Shown here in pieces: positions 8,392 through 16,224 of a stretch of 64,000 nt of DNA. Positions within the stretch are counted from its first letter, which is position 1, and the number at the start of each line of letters is the position of its first letter. The position numbers and the translations under genes are program-made. Source of the DNA: an uncultured Bacteroidia bacterium. Its GTDB lineage: Bacteria; Bacteroidota; Bacteroidia; Bacteroidales; UBA932. The notes beneath the pieces are model-generated. The model made no database searches. It was not told the DNA's origin and saw nothing but the letters and a program-made list of their open reading frames with translations. Location of the stretch: NCBI GenBank assembly GCA_902792815.1, contig CADBAY010000008.1, positions 36,581 through 100,580 on the forward strand, written 5' to 3'.

Positions 8392-10128
8392 GTGTTCAAG
8401 ACATTAATACGCAATGTGGGCCAGTTCAGACGCTCCGCCATTATGGCGCCGGTTTGGACCGCGCTTGAAGTCGTTATGGGCGTGCTGATACCCTATGTCA
8501 CTGCGTCCCTGATCGATAAGGGCTTGATGGCCGGAGACATAGATGCGGTATGGAAATACGGCGGAATGATGGTCGGGATTGCAGCCGTCAGCCTTTTCTT
8601 CGGCATTATGTCAGGCCGCGAGGCGGCCCGCAGTTCAGCCGGTTTTGCGATGAATCTGCGCGGAGCTATGTTCGACAAAATCCAGACATTCTCATTTGCC
8701 GACATAGACTCTTTCAGCACGGCGGGCCTTGTGACGCGTATGACCACCGACGTGGCCAATATCCAGAATGCTTTCCAGATGCTGCTGCGCATCAGCGTTC
8801 GCGCTCCGCTCAATGTGCTTGCCGGCATGTTCATGAGCTTTTTCATCAACTTGCGCCTGAGCCTGGTATTCGTTGCCGCTATGGTTTTCCTGACCGTGGC
8901 CCTGTATTTCATAGTGAGCCGCTCAATGCGTGTATTTGCCGAACTGATGCGCAAATACGACGACCTTAACAATGTGGTCCGCGAGGGCGTGGCGGGAATA
9001 AGGGTCATCAAATCGTTTGTGCGTGAAAAACACGAGAGCCTGCGGTTCAGGGCTGCCGTTGACGTTATCTACAGGCTGAACGTCACAGCGGAAGTGATAG
9101 TGAACTTCAACCAGCCGGTGATGAACATAGTGACCTATGCTTCAATGATCGCCCTCTCTTGGTTCGGCGCCCGGTTCATCGTGAACGGGACACTTACCAC
9201 CGGTCAGCTTACCTCGCTCTTTACTTATCAGATGCAGATTCTCAGTTCGCTGATGATGCTTTCCATGATCTTTGTGATGATAACGCAGAGCGTGGCAAGC
9301 GGCAAGCGTATCGCCGAGGTTCTTGACAGGGAAAGCGCGATGAAAGAACCGGACAATCCGCTTACCGAGGTGGCCGATGGTAGTATCGATTTCGAGAACG
9401 TCAGTTTCTCCTATGCTCCCGGCGGCAATCCGGCTCTTGAGGGTGCCACTCTGCATATCCGAGCCGGCGAGCGTATCGGCATAATAGGAGGTACGGGCAG
9501 CGGTAAGTCAACACTGGTAAATCTTATCAGCCGTCTGTATGATGCTTCCGGCGGAACTGTAAAGGTCGGAGGGCGCGACGTAAAAGAATACTCATTCGAT
9601 GCTATACGAGGGGCCGTGGGCGTTGTTCTTCAGAAGAATACACTCTTCAGCGGCACCGTGTTGGAAAATTTGCGCTGGGGTAATGAGAATGCAAGTGAGC
9701 AGGAGTGCCTGGACGCTTGCAGGCTTGCTGCGGCCGACTTTGTAACGGAGCTTCCGCAAGGGCTCGGGACCGTTATCGACCAGGGTGGCGTAAACCTTTC
9801 CGGCGGCCAGCGTCAAAGGCTTTGCATTGCCAGAGCCCTGCTCCGTCATCCTAAAGTCCTGGTGCTGGACGACTCAACGAGCGCCGTGGATACGGCTACC
9901 GATGCCCGCATAAGGCAGACTTTTGCCAACCGCATTCCCGATACCACCCTGCTTATTATCTCGCAGCGTATTCTCAGCATCAAAGATGCCGACCGGATCG
10001 TGGTTATGGACGACGGCCGTATCTGCGCGGTCGGAACGCATGAGCAGCTGCTCGCCGGCGGCGGCATCTACAAAGAAATATACGATATGCAGACATCCGG
10101 AGGGGAGGCGGATTTCGACCAGCAATGA
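8392..10128 (+). CDS. ABC exporter half-transporter, degenerate-site subunit
   Basis: The 578-residue protein joins a six-helix exporter membrane domain (about residues 15-310) to an ATPase domain (about 340-570). Walker A (GGTGSGKST, near 366), signature LSGGQRQR (near 470) and Walker B VLVLDDSTSAVD (near 490) are present. The residue after the Walker B Asp is Asp rather than catalytic Glu, as in the degenerate half of heterodimeric exporters such as TM287/288 and LmrCD. The start is GTG at 8392, six bases after a -7 box, and the N-terminus MFKTLIRNVGQFRR fits family members. It overlaps the partner by ATGA. The substrate is unknown; drugs or lipids are typical. Confidence 0.92.
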   Translation: MFKTLIRNVGQFRRSAIMAPVWTALEVVMGVLIPYVTASLIDKGLMAGDIDAVWKYGGMMVGIAAVSLFFGIMSGREAARSSAGFAMNLRGAMFDKIQTFSFADIDSFSTAGLVTRMTTDVANIQNAFQMLLRISVRAPLNVLAGMFMSFFINLRLSLVFVAAMVFLTVALYFIVSRSMRVFAELMRKYDDLNNVVREGVAGIRVIKSFVREKHESLRFRAAVDVIYRLNVTAEVIVNFNQPVMNIVTYASMIALSWFGARFIVNGTLTTGQLTSLFTYQMQILSSLMMLSMIFVMITQSVASGKRIAEVLDRESAMKEPDNPLTEVADGSIDFENVSFSYAPGGNPALEGATLHIRAGERIGIIGGTGSGKSTLVNLISRLYDASGGTVKVGGRDVKEYSFDAIRGAVGVVLQKNTLFSGTVLENLRWGNENASEQECLDACRLAAADFVTELPQGLGTVIDQGGVNLSGGQRQRLCIARALLRHPKVLVLDDSTSAVDTATDARIRQTFANRIPDTTLLIISQRILSIKDADRIVVMDDGRICAVGTHEQLLAGGGIYKEIYDMQTSGGEADFDQQ

Positions 10129-11906
10129 AACGCCTGCTCAAACATATGTTCCGGAACTGGAAATGGACTCTGCTGAGCGTCGCGCTGCTGATAGTGGTCT
10201 CTACGCTCTGTACGCTGGCCATGACCCTGTTTACCCGCACTCTGATAGACGGTTATATCCTGCCTCTTTCGGAACAGGCCGATCCGGATTTCAACCCTCT
10301 GGGCATAGCGCTGATCAAACTGTCTGCGGTCCTGCTTGTGGGCACGCTTGCTTCATTCCTGTTTAACTTCCTGATGATCAAAGTGGAGCAGGGAATAATC
10401 CGGCAGCTCCGTACCGACTCTTTCGATCATCTCCAGAGCCTTCCGCTGCGCTATTTTGACTCCCACTCGCACGGTGCCATTATGTCGGTGTTTACAAATG
10501 ATATGGACACTTTCCGGCAGATGGTCGGCCGTACGCTTCCGCACCTTTTCAGCTCCGCCATAACGCTTGTCTCGACCTTCGTGAGCATGGTGGTGCTGAA
10601 TATACCTTTGACCTGCCTGTCGCTGTTGTGCGCCGCCGGAGCAATGATAGTCGCGGTCACTATGTCCAAGTTCTCGAGACGCTATTTTAAAGGGCGCCAG
10701 GAAAATATGGCCCGTGTGAACGGTTACATCGAGGAGATGGTGTCGGGCCAGAAAGTGGTTAAAGTTTTCAGCCATGAGGCAAAGGCTTCGGCCGGATTTG
10801 CATCTATCAACCGCGACCTCTTCCAGAGCGTTTTCAAGGCCAACAGGGTAGCCAACACGGTAATGCCGATAAATGCCGGAATAGCCAATCTGGGATACGT
10901 GCTCATTGCCATTGCAGGCGCTTATATTTCACTGCGTTACGGAGCCTCTGCGCTCACTGTGGGAACGCTCGTGTCGTTCCTTACCCTGCACAAGAACTTC
11001 TCGCGCCCCATCGCCCAGATCAGCCAGGAAGTCAATAACATAGCCATGGCTTCCGCGGGTGCTGACAGGGTGTACGGATTGCTTGATGAACAAAGCGAGA
11101 CTGATAACGGTCACGTAACTCTGGTGCCGTCTGGCTCCGGGGCGTGGGCTTGGAAGGACGGTGAACAACTGCACCCCCAGGAAGGTCTTGTGAGCCTCAA
11201 GGACGTTGACTTCGGCTATGTCAGCGAGAAACAGGTGCTGTACGATATAACTCTTACCGCATATCCTGGCCAGAAGATAGCGTTTGTAGGAGGTACCGGA
11301 GCGGGCAAGACTACCATTACCAATCTTATCAACCGCTTCTACGACATTTCGGACGGCAGTATATGCGTTGACGGATTCAACGTATCAGATATCGAAAAAC
11401 CGTCGCTCCGCCGCTCTCTCGGAGTGGTGCTTCAAGAGACCAACCTTTTCAGCGGTACGGTGATGGAAAACATTCGCTTCGGCCGGCTCGACGCTACCGA
11501 CGAGGAATGCATAGCCGCCGCCAAACTGGTATGCGCCCACTCGTTCATTCACCGTCTGCCCGACGGATACAATACATATATCGACGGAGACGGCGGGGCG
11601 CTGAGCGCCGGTGAGAGGCAGTTGCTGAGCATCGCCCGCACGGCCGTAGCCGATCCTCCGGTACTGGTGCTGGACGAGGCTACTTCGTCCATCGATACCC
11701 GTACCGAAAAGCTGATTCAGAAGAGCATGGACAGTATCATGAAGGGGCGTACGAGTTTCGTCATTGCCCACAGGCTCTCTACGGTACGCGATGCAGATTA
11801 CATTATAGTGCTCGAAAAAGGCCATATCATCGAGGCCGGCAAGCACTTCGAACTGCTTGAGAGGAAAGGCAAATATTGGGAATTATTTACAGGAGGACAA
11901 TTATGA
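10125..11906 (+). CDS. ABC exporter half-transporter, catalytic-site subunit
   Basis: The 593-residue partner has a membrane domain (about residues 15-320) and an ATPase domain with Walker A GGTGAGKTT (near 390), a modified signature LSAGERQL (near 495) and an intact Walker B plus Glu, VLVLDEATSSID (near 515). It therefore carries the catalytic Glu missing in the upstream subunit. About 30 extra residues (HVTLVPSGSGAWAWKDGEQL) precede the ATPase domain. It starts by ATGA overlap with the first subunit and ends by ATGA overlap with a thioesterase gene, so the three are coupled. Overall it is an MdlB/YheH-like heterodimeric exporter. Confidence 0.92.
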   Translation: MKRLLKHMFRNWKWTLLSVALLIVVSTLCTLAMTLFTRTLIDGYILPLSEQADPDFNPLGIALIKLSAVLLVGTLASFLFNFLMIKVEQGIIRQLRTDSFDHLQSLPLRYFDSHSHGAIMSVFTNDMDTFRQMVGRTLPHLFSSAITLVSTFVSMVVLNIPLTCLSLLCAAGAMIVAVTMSKFSRRYFKGRQENMARVNGYIEEMVSGQKVVKVFSHEAKASAGFASINRDLFQSVFKANRVANTVMPINAGIANLGYVLIAIAGAYISLRYGASALTVGTLVSFLTLHKNFSRPIAQISQEVNNIAMASAGADRVYGLLDEQSETDNGHVTLVPSGSGAWAWKDGEQLHPQEGLVSLKDVDFGYVSEKQVLYDITLTAYPGQKIAFVGGTGAGKTTITNLINRFYDISDGSICVDGFNVSDIEKPSLRRSLGVVLQETNLFSGTVMENIRFGRLDATDEECIAAAKLVCAHSFIHRLPDGYNTYIDGDGGALSAGERQLLSIARTAVADPPVLVLDEATSSIDTRTEKLIQKSMDSIMKGRTSFVIAHRLSTVRDADYIIVLEKGHIIEAGKHFELLERKGKYWELFTGGQL

Positions 11907-12319
11907 CAAAAGTTGAACCTTACAAGCACGAGGTAAAGTATTATGAATGCGACGGGATGGGCGTGACCCATCATTCCAACTATATCCGCTTTATGGAAGA
12001 GGCTCGCATATACTGGATGGATGTGCTGGGCTATGGATATGAACGTATGGAGGCGGAGGGAATAGTATCGCCGGTAGTGGCTGTAAGTTGCAACTATAAG
12101 CATACTACTACTTTCAAGGATATTATAGAGATTGAAGTTAAGGTTGCCGAAATGTCTGCCTTGAAGCTTGGTTTTTCTTATACAATGCGAGTGGGAGGCA
12201 AGGTGGTATGCACGGCTTCCAGTACCCACTGCTTCATCGAAAACGGCCGCCCCGTGGCTCTCTCGGAACGCTTCCCTCAGCTTTACGAGGCCATCAAAAG
12301 CACCGTAGAACTATTGTAA
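11903..12319 (+). CDS. YbgC/FadM-like acyl-CoA thioesterase (hotdog fold)
   Basis: The 138-residue 4HBT-family protein has the N-terminal YYECDGMGVTHHSNYIRFMEEAR signature in which the Asp (here ECDGMG) and nearby residues hydrolyse acyl-CoA thioesters. ATG at 11903 overlaps the ABC stop (ATGA) and follows an AGGAGG-like ribosome-binding site at 11891-11896, which favours it over an in-frame ATG at 11876 inside the ABC gene. Coupling to an exporter could mean acyl-chain or lipid handling, but that is inference. Confidence 0.88.
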   Translation: MTKVEPYKHEVKYYECDGMGVTHHSNYIRFMEEARIYWMDVLGYGYERMEAEGIVSPVVAVSCNYKHTTTFKDIIEIEVKVAEMSALKLGFSYTMRVGGKVVCTASSTHCFIENGRPVALSERFPQLYEAIKSTVELL

Positions 12320-12343
12320 ACTGCATTAATTTGTCTATCTTTG
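12313..12343 (+). promoter_or_regulatory. Promoter of the queuosine-precursor operon
   Basis: ATTG (12313-12316), a 19-base spacer and TATCTTTG (12336-12343) form a Bacteroidota promoter that starts within the last codons of the thioesterase gene. It would give a leader of about 50 nt containing the hairpin and riboswitch. Confidence 0.6.
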
Positions 12344-12349
12344 CGGCGA

Positions 12350-12370
12350 GATTCCGCACGGTGCGGAATC
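12350..12370 (+). other. Perfect hairpin upstream of the riboswitch
   Basis: A 9-bp perfect inverted repeat (12350-12358 with 12362-12370) with a 3-base CGG loop sits at the start of the predicted leader, directly 5' of the preQ1 aptamer. It has no T-run, so it is not an obvious terminator. It may protect the 5' end or aid aptamer folding. Confidence 0.6.
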
Positions 12371-12371
12371 A

Positions 12372-12400
12372 AGTGTAACAGGTACCACTATAAAAACTGC
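12372..12400 (+). ncRNA. preQ1-I riboswitch controlling transporter-queF
   Basis: The 29-nt element fits the small preQ1-I (class I) pseudoknot. P1 pairs 12372-12375 (AGTG) with 12386-12389 (CACT). The loop holds CAG (12379-12381), which pairs with CTG (12397-12399) in the 3' A-rich tail ATAAAAACTGC to form P2. A loop TAC follows, as in the B. subtilis aptamer, where its C pairs with preQ1. The tail ends two bases before the ATG at 12403, so ligand binding would bury the initiation region, giving translational repression. The downstream genes (queuosine precursor transporter and QueF) match this ligand. P1 is short (4 bp). Confidence 0.75.
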
Positions 12401-12402
12401 AA

Positions 12403-13080
12403 ATGAAAGACAAGTTTTCCATCACATTTCTGCTGATGGCAGTACTGTTCACAGTCTGCCTTATCACATCCAATCTTTTTGCTACCAAGGTTATAAGCCT
12501 CTGGGGAATCAACCTCCCGGGAGCAGTGATCATTTTCCCCCTCTCTTACATCCTGAACGACTGTATTTCCGAGGTCTGGGGTTACAGGAAGGCCCGTTTG
12601 GTGATTTGGACGGCCTTCGCCATGAACCTGCTGGTAGTCGTGCTCGGTCAGCTGCTGGTGTGGCTGCCGGCAGCATCTTTCTGGGACGGAGCTCCGCATT
12701 TTGACTATATGTTCAATATGGCTCCCAGGGTGGCGGGTGCTTCGCTGCTCGCATTCCTTGCCGGATCTCATCTTAACTCAATGGTACTCAGCAAGATGAA
12801 GATTGCCGACGGTGGGCGTCGTTTTGGCATCCGCGCCATCCTTTCTTCGGTAGCTGGCGAGCTGCTCGACTCTTTGATTTTCATGCCCATAGCTTTCTGG
12901 GGAACCCCTGTCAAGGTGCTTGCCGGAATGATGCTTGCCCAGGTGAGTTTCAAAGTGTGCTATGAGATTATAATCCTCCCCGTGACCGCTGCTGTGGTGC
13001 GCAAAGTCAAAGCTTCCGAGCAAGTGGACACTTTCGACAACAACATTTCTTATAATCCGTTTAAACTTAGCGATATTTAA
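12403..13080 (+). CDS. yhhQ: Queuosine precursor transporter (QPTR / YhhQ family)
   Basis: The 225-residue integral membrane protein has about six hydrophobic segments and the family features [33 protein letters not shown] and [12 protein letters not shown]. YhhQ proteins import preQ0/preQ1, precursors of the modified tRNA base queuosine. The gene is immediately behind a probable preQ1-I riboswitch and its stop overlaps the queF start (TAATG), so regulation and neighbour agree with the function. The absence of queC/D/E nearby suggests salvage, but those genes could be elsewhere. Confidence 0.92.
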   Translation: MKDKFSITFLLMAVLFTVCLITSNLFATKVISLWGINLPGAVIIFPLSYILNDCISEVWGYRKARLVIWTAFAMNLLVVVLGQLLVWLPAASFWDGAPHFDYMFNMAPRVAGASLLAFLAGSHLNSMVLSKMKIADGGRRFGIRAILSSVAGELLDSLIFMPIAFWGTPVKVLAGMMLAQVSFKVCYEIIILPVTAAVVRKVKASEQVDTFDNNISYNPFKLSDI

Positions 13081-13538
13081 TGGAAGAGCGTAAAAACGAG
13101 GGCCTCAGGTCTTTGGGCCACAAAACCGAATACAAGAGCACTTACGATCCGTCTGTGCTCGAGACTTTCGAGAACAATCATCCTGGCAACGACTACTGGG
13201 TGCGTTTCAATTGCCCCGAATTCACCAGCCTTTGCCCCATTACGGGGCAGCCCGATTTTGCAGAGATTCGTATCGCCTATATCCCCGATAAGCGTATGGT
13301 GGAGAGCAAGAGCCTCAAACTCTATCTTTTCAGTTTCCGCGACCAAGGTGCTTTCCACGAAGACTGCGTGAACGTCATTATGAAGGACCTGGTCAAGCTG
13401 ATGGATCCGAAGTATATCGAGGTCACCGGCCTGTTTGTCCCGAGAGGCGGTATAAGTATTTATCCTTATGCTAATTACGGCCGTCCTGGCACTCCTTACG
13501 AGGGCCTTGCCCAAAGACGGTTCGAAACACACGAATAA
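13080..13538 (+). CDS. queF: NADPH-dependent 7-cyano-7-deazaguanine reductase
   Basis: QueF reduces the nitrile of preQ0 to the aminomethyl group of preQ1. The 152-residue unimodular form shows the thioimide-forming Cys52 in [10 protein letters not shown] with Asp59, and the QueF motif [12 protein letters not shown] near residues 75-87 for NADPH binding. His93 and Glu94 follow in FHED. The ATG overlaps the transporter TAA. Placing a preQ1-producing enzyme behind a preQ1 riboswitch gives direct product feedback. Confidence 0.95.
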   Translation: MEERKNEGLRSLGHKTEYKSTYDPSVLETFENNHPGNDYWVRFNCPEFTSLCPITGQPDFAEIRIAYIPDKRMVESKSLKLYLFSFRDQGAFHEDCVNVIMKDLVKLMDPKYIEVTGLFVPRGGISIYPYANYGRPGTPYEGLAQRRFETHE

Positions 13539-13539
13539 T

Positions 13540-14187
13540 ATGGCTTCACTGCGAATTCCTCTCCTGCAGAATCTTGAAGAGCAGGATCTTGACACCGCCC
13601 TCGAACTTGGCGGAGAACGTTTCAGCGTCAATCAGGTCAACTGGCCGGACGAGTATCCTTACGCTCCTCTTTGCGGGGGACGTATAGCCCGTACCGAAGA
13701 AGCTCTGGTGGTAGATTTCCGAGTCAGCGGACTTGATCTGCGCATCCAGAACCTTTTCGACAAGGGTCGTATATGGGAAGACAGCGCCTGTGAATTCTTT
13801 GTCCAGGTCAACGGCGAGGCGGAGTATTTCAATTTTGAGGTCAATCCGGCAGGACGGCTTGTGGCTTCCCGCGGAACCGGCCGTGCCGACCGTAAGCCTC
13901 TCGACGACGAGGCCTTCGGGAAGATTGTCCGCATTACCTCTGTGGAAGGGCTCCCTCTGGTAAAGGAACCCGTTTGTTACGAAGGAGGAGTATGGAACTG
14001 GAGGGTAATGCTTATCATCCCCTTCGAGGTGCTCGGACTTGACGAGGCTCCCGCCCTTCTCAAGGGTAATATTTATAAATGCGGAGACCTTACGGCTCAT
14101 CCGCACTATGTTACATGGGCTCCTGTGGGCACTCCCTCACCTGATTTTCACAGGCCGGAATTCTTCGGGGAGTTTGTACTGGACTAG
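13540..14187 (+). CDS. CBM9-like carbohydrate-binding domain protein
   Basis: The 215-residue protein (ATG at 13540, one base after the queF stop) has the family 9-like carbohydrate-binding beta-sandwich pattern: VDFRVSGLDLRIQN, then WEDSACEFFVQVNGEAEYFNFEVNPAGRL, then WNWRVMLIIPFEVLGLD. No signal peptide or lipobox is seen, so it may be cytoplasmic, which is unusual for a glycan binder. An earlier in-frame start at 13468 lies inside queF and is unlikely. The role is unknown; cotranscription with queF may be accidental. Confidence 0.82.
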   Translation: MASLRIPLLQNLEEQDLDTALELGGERFSVNQVNWPDEYPYAPLCGGRIARTEEALVVDFRVSGLDLRIQNLFDKGRIWEDSACEFFVQVNGEAEYFNFEVNPAGRLVASRGTGRADRKPLDDEAFGKIVRITSVEGLPLVKEPVCYEGGVWNWRVMLIIPFEVLGLDEAPALLKGNIYKCGDLTAHPHYVTWAPVGTPSPDFHRPEFFGEFVLD

Positions 14188-14229
14188 GGCTTTAAGCATA
14201 GGCTGATACGGCCGCAGTATCGTTGCCGC

Positions 14230-15507
14230 ATGAAAAAGATTCTTTTCATTCTGCTGTGCTGCTCGGCCCTCTCTTGCACTCGCTCCGCGGGTGTCGTACT
14301 GGGCGACGAGCGCACTGATGTTTATTTGCCTTTGCTGGAAGGCAAAAGAGTTGCCGTACTGAGCAACCAGAGCGGTATAGTGGGGGACAAGGTTTACAAT
14401 TGGTGCCTTGAAGGCGGCCAGGAAGTAACTCCCCGGAGCGCCGGTGTAGCATTCGGCCAGGCTCAGGACCCTGCCCGCCCTGTGGAATACGGGCCCCATC
14501 TGGTGGATGTCCTTATTGATAAAGGCGTTGACCTGAAGCTCATTTTTTCTCCCGAACACGGCTTCCGAGGCATTGCCGATGCGGGTGAGATGGTTGATTC
14601 AGGGGTCGATCCATCAACCGGAGTTTCAATCGCATCGCTTTACAAAAATCACGGTGATGACTACGTCTCTCCTGAAGAGATGGCGGCGTTTGACGTCCTT
14701 GTGGTGGACTTGCAGGATGTAGGACTTCGTTATTACACTTACTACGTCACCATGCTCCATATGATGGACATGTGTGCCCGGTATGATAAGGAAGTGATAG
14801 TTCTGGACCGCCCGAATCCCAACGGATTCTACGTTGGCGGCCCCGTTCTGGATATGAAGCACAAGTCTGGCATAGGGGCTCTTCCGATTGCTATGGTGCA
14901 CGGTATGACGCTAGGTGAACTTGCCCTCATGATAAACGGAGAGGGATGGCTTAAGGATTCTCTGTCTTGCCGCCTGACGGTGGTTCCGTGCCTTAATTAC
15001 TCTCACGGGATGCACTGCACCTTGGTAAAGGCTCCATCGCCCAATCTCAAGGATATGCGGTCCATCTATCTGTACAGTTCGACTTGTTTCTTCGAAGGAA
15101 CGATTGTCACGGCCGGCAGGGGGACTCTTTTCCCGTTTGAAGTTTACGGGCATCCGGACATGACTGACAGAGGCTTTTCGTTTACTCCCCAGAGCATAGA
15201 GGGAGCGAAAAATCCGCGATACAAAGGTCAGGAATGCAGGGGAGTCGATCTAAGGGGGAAGCCTTTGGAGGATATTTGGAAGGAGCAGGTTAACCTGGAG
15301 TATCTGCTTGATGCATACAGGAATACGCCGACTGACGGCGACTTTTTCCTCCCCGGCCATCACTTTGAAAAGCAGATTGGAGTTGATTACGTCCGGGAGA
15401 TGATTCTTTCGGGTGCTCCGGCCGATTCTATCAAGGCTTGCTGGTCGGCAGATGTAGCAGCTTTCAAAGCCCGCCGCCGCCCCTACCTCCTTTACCCCGA
15501 AAGGTAA
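14230..15507 (+). CDS. DUF1343 lipoprotein, exo-beta-N-acetylmuramidase NamZ-like
   Basis: NamZ-type DUF1343 proteins release terminal MurNAc from peptidoglycan fragments. The 425-residue protein has a lipobox (LLCCSALSC), the family start GKRVAVLSNQSG, the FSPEHGFRG segment, VVDLQDVGLRYYTY, VLDRPNPNG and a C-terminal FFLPGHHFEKQIG. About 25 residues between NQSGIVGDK and the HLVDVL motif (EGGQEVTPRSAGVAFGQAQD region) appear to be an insertion compared with the family as I remember it. A TATCGTTG box lies four bases before the ATG. Confidence 0.87.
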   Translation: MKKILFILLCCSALSCTRSAGVVLGDERTDVYLPLLEGKRVAVLSNQSGIVGDKVYNWCLEGGQEVTPRSAGVAFGQAQDPARPVEYGPHLVDVLIDKGVDLKLIFSPEHGFRGIADAGEMVDSGVDPSTGVSIASLYKNHGDDYVSPEEMAAFDVLVVDLQDVGLRYYTYYVTMLHMMDMCARYDKEVIVLDRPNPNGFYVGGPVLDMKHKSGIGALPIAMVHGMTLGELALMINGEGWLKDSLSCRLTVVPCLNYSHGMHCTLVKAPSPNLKDMRSIYLYSSTCFFEGTIVTAGRGTLFPFEVYGHPDMTDRGFSFTPQSIEGAKNPRYKGQECRGVDLRGKPLEDIWKEQVNLEYLLDAYRNTPTDGDFFLPGHHFEKQIGVDYVREMILSGAPADSIKACWSADVAAFKARRRPYLLYPER

Positions 15508-15620
15508 CAGCTTTCCCTTTTTACAAAAAGTAACCGGAGCGAAGCGACTAAGCCCCGCCCCCGAGGGGAGGGGTTTGGGGCGGGGGTAACGTAGGCCCTA
15601 CCAGCTTTCCCTTTTTACAC
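15508..15620. repeat. Intergenic repeat block between NamZ-like gene and SRP RNA
   Basis: An 18-base direct repeat (CAGCTTTCCCTTTTTACA) occurs at 15508-15525 and 15602-15619. Between the copies lies a very GC-rich palindrome, with CCCCGCCCC at 15553-15561 and GGGGCGGGG at 15577-15585 plus nested G/C runs, which could terminate the NamZ-like transcript. The second repeat copy also pairs with the 3' end of the SRP RNA (15623-15636), making a long A/T-flanked hairpin. No coding signal is seen. Confidence 0.7.
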
Positions 15621-15724
15621 AAAAAAAGGGAAAGCTATGTACATCGCACCGCTACAACCTCATACCCTTGCTGCCTTCCGGCCCTGGGGGAATTTTGAGG
15701 GAGCTGGTCGTGTACGACTTTCCC
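15621..15724 (-). ncRNA. ffs: Signal recognition particle RNA (4.5S type)
   Basis: The minus strand carries the SRP domain IV signature CAGGGCCGGAAGGCAGCAAG (within about 15693-15665), that is, the GGAAG tetraloop region and asymmetric loop contacted by Ffh. The flanks fold back on each other: GGGAAAG (15724-15718) pairs with CTTTCCC (15634-15628), and GTACA with TGTAC, giving one long hairpin of about 104 nt. A run of seven T (15627-15621) directly after the closing stem acts as terminator. A TATCTTTG -7 box lies at 15736-15729. It lies just past the end of cdd on the same strand. Confidence 0.92.
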
Positions 15725-15728
15725 TTTG

Positions 15729-15736
15729 CAAAGATA
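15729..15736 (-). promoter_or_regulatory. -7 box of the SRP RNA gene
   Basis: TATCTTTG on the minus strand is a perfect TAnnTTTG box five bases before the predicted RNA 5' end. No well-spaced -33 TTTG was found. Confidence 0.55.
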
Positions 15737-15744
15737 TAAAAAAA

Positions 15745-16218
15745 TCAGATACTGTCGAAAATCAACGGCAGAATATCATCAACTTTTTCAAATTTCCACA
15801 CTTTTTTACCGCCGACCATAATAACCGACATAGGCTTTCCCGACTTGGCCTGATACTGTGCCATAACCTGGCGGCAAGCCCCGCATGGCGTAGCCGGCTC
15901 ATCAGTAATATGCCCGTACACACCGCCCGCCAGGGCAATGCTGAGCATATCTTTATCGGGATACTTGGCGCCGGCCGCAAACATAGCGGTACGCTCGGCA
16001 CAAAGGCCCGAAGGAAATGCCGCATTCTCCTGGTTGGCTCCACGGACTATCTGGCCGTTGCTCAAGCGCACTGCGGCGCCCACATTGAAGTGGGAGTAGG
16101 GGGCATATGACCCCCTCATCCCCTCAATGGCTGCCTGGGCAAGTTCACGGTCTTCGGCGTTAAGCTCTTCGATGGAAGCAAACTCCTGAAATTCAATACT
16201 TATCTGCTGGTTCTTCAT
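15745..16218 (-). CDS. cdd: Cytidine deaminase
   Basis: The 157-residue enzyme deaminates cytidine and deoxycytidine to uridine in pyrimidine salvage. Zinc ligands and the catalytic Glu are visible: Cys73-Ala-Glu75 in SGLCAERTAMF, and Cys112 and Cys115 in PCGACRQ. The substrate-binding NQENAAFPSG stretch precedes them. Length fits the homotetrameric type. It is third in the ftsE-pgm-cdd minus-strand operon, six bases after the mutase gene. Confidence 0.95.
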   Translation of the reverse strand: MKNQQISIEFQEFASIEELNAEDRELAQAAIEGMRGSYAPYSHFNVGAAVRLSNGQIVRGANQENAAFPSGLCAERTAMFAAGAKYPDKDMLSIALAGGVYGHITDEPATPCGACRQVMAQYQAKSGKPMSVIMVGGKKVWKFEKVDDILPLIFDSI

Positions 16219-16224
16219 TACTGA

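Noticed and set aside
15637-16110. Plus-strand 157-codon frame over the SRP RNA and cdd
   Set aside because: It lies antisense to the SRP RNA and to cytidine deaminase and has no family signature.
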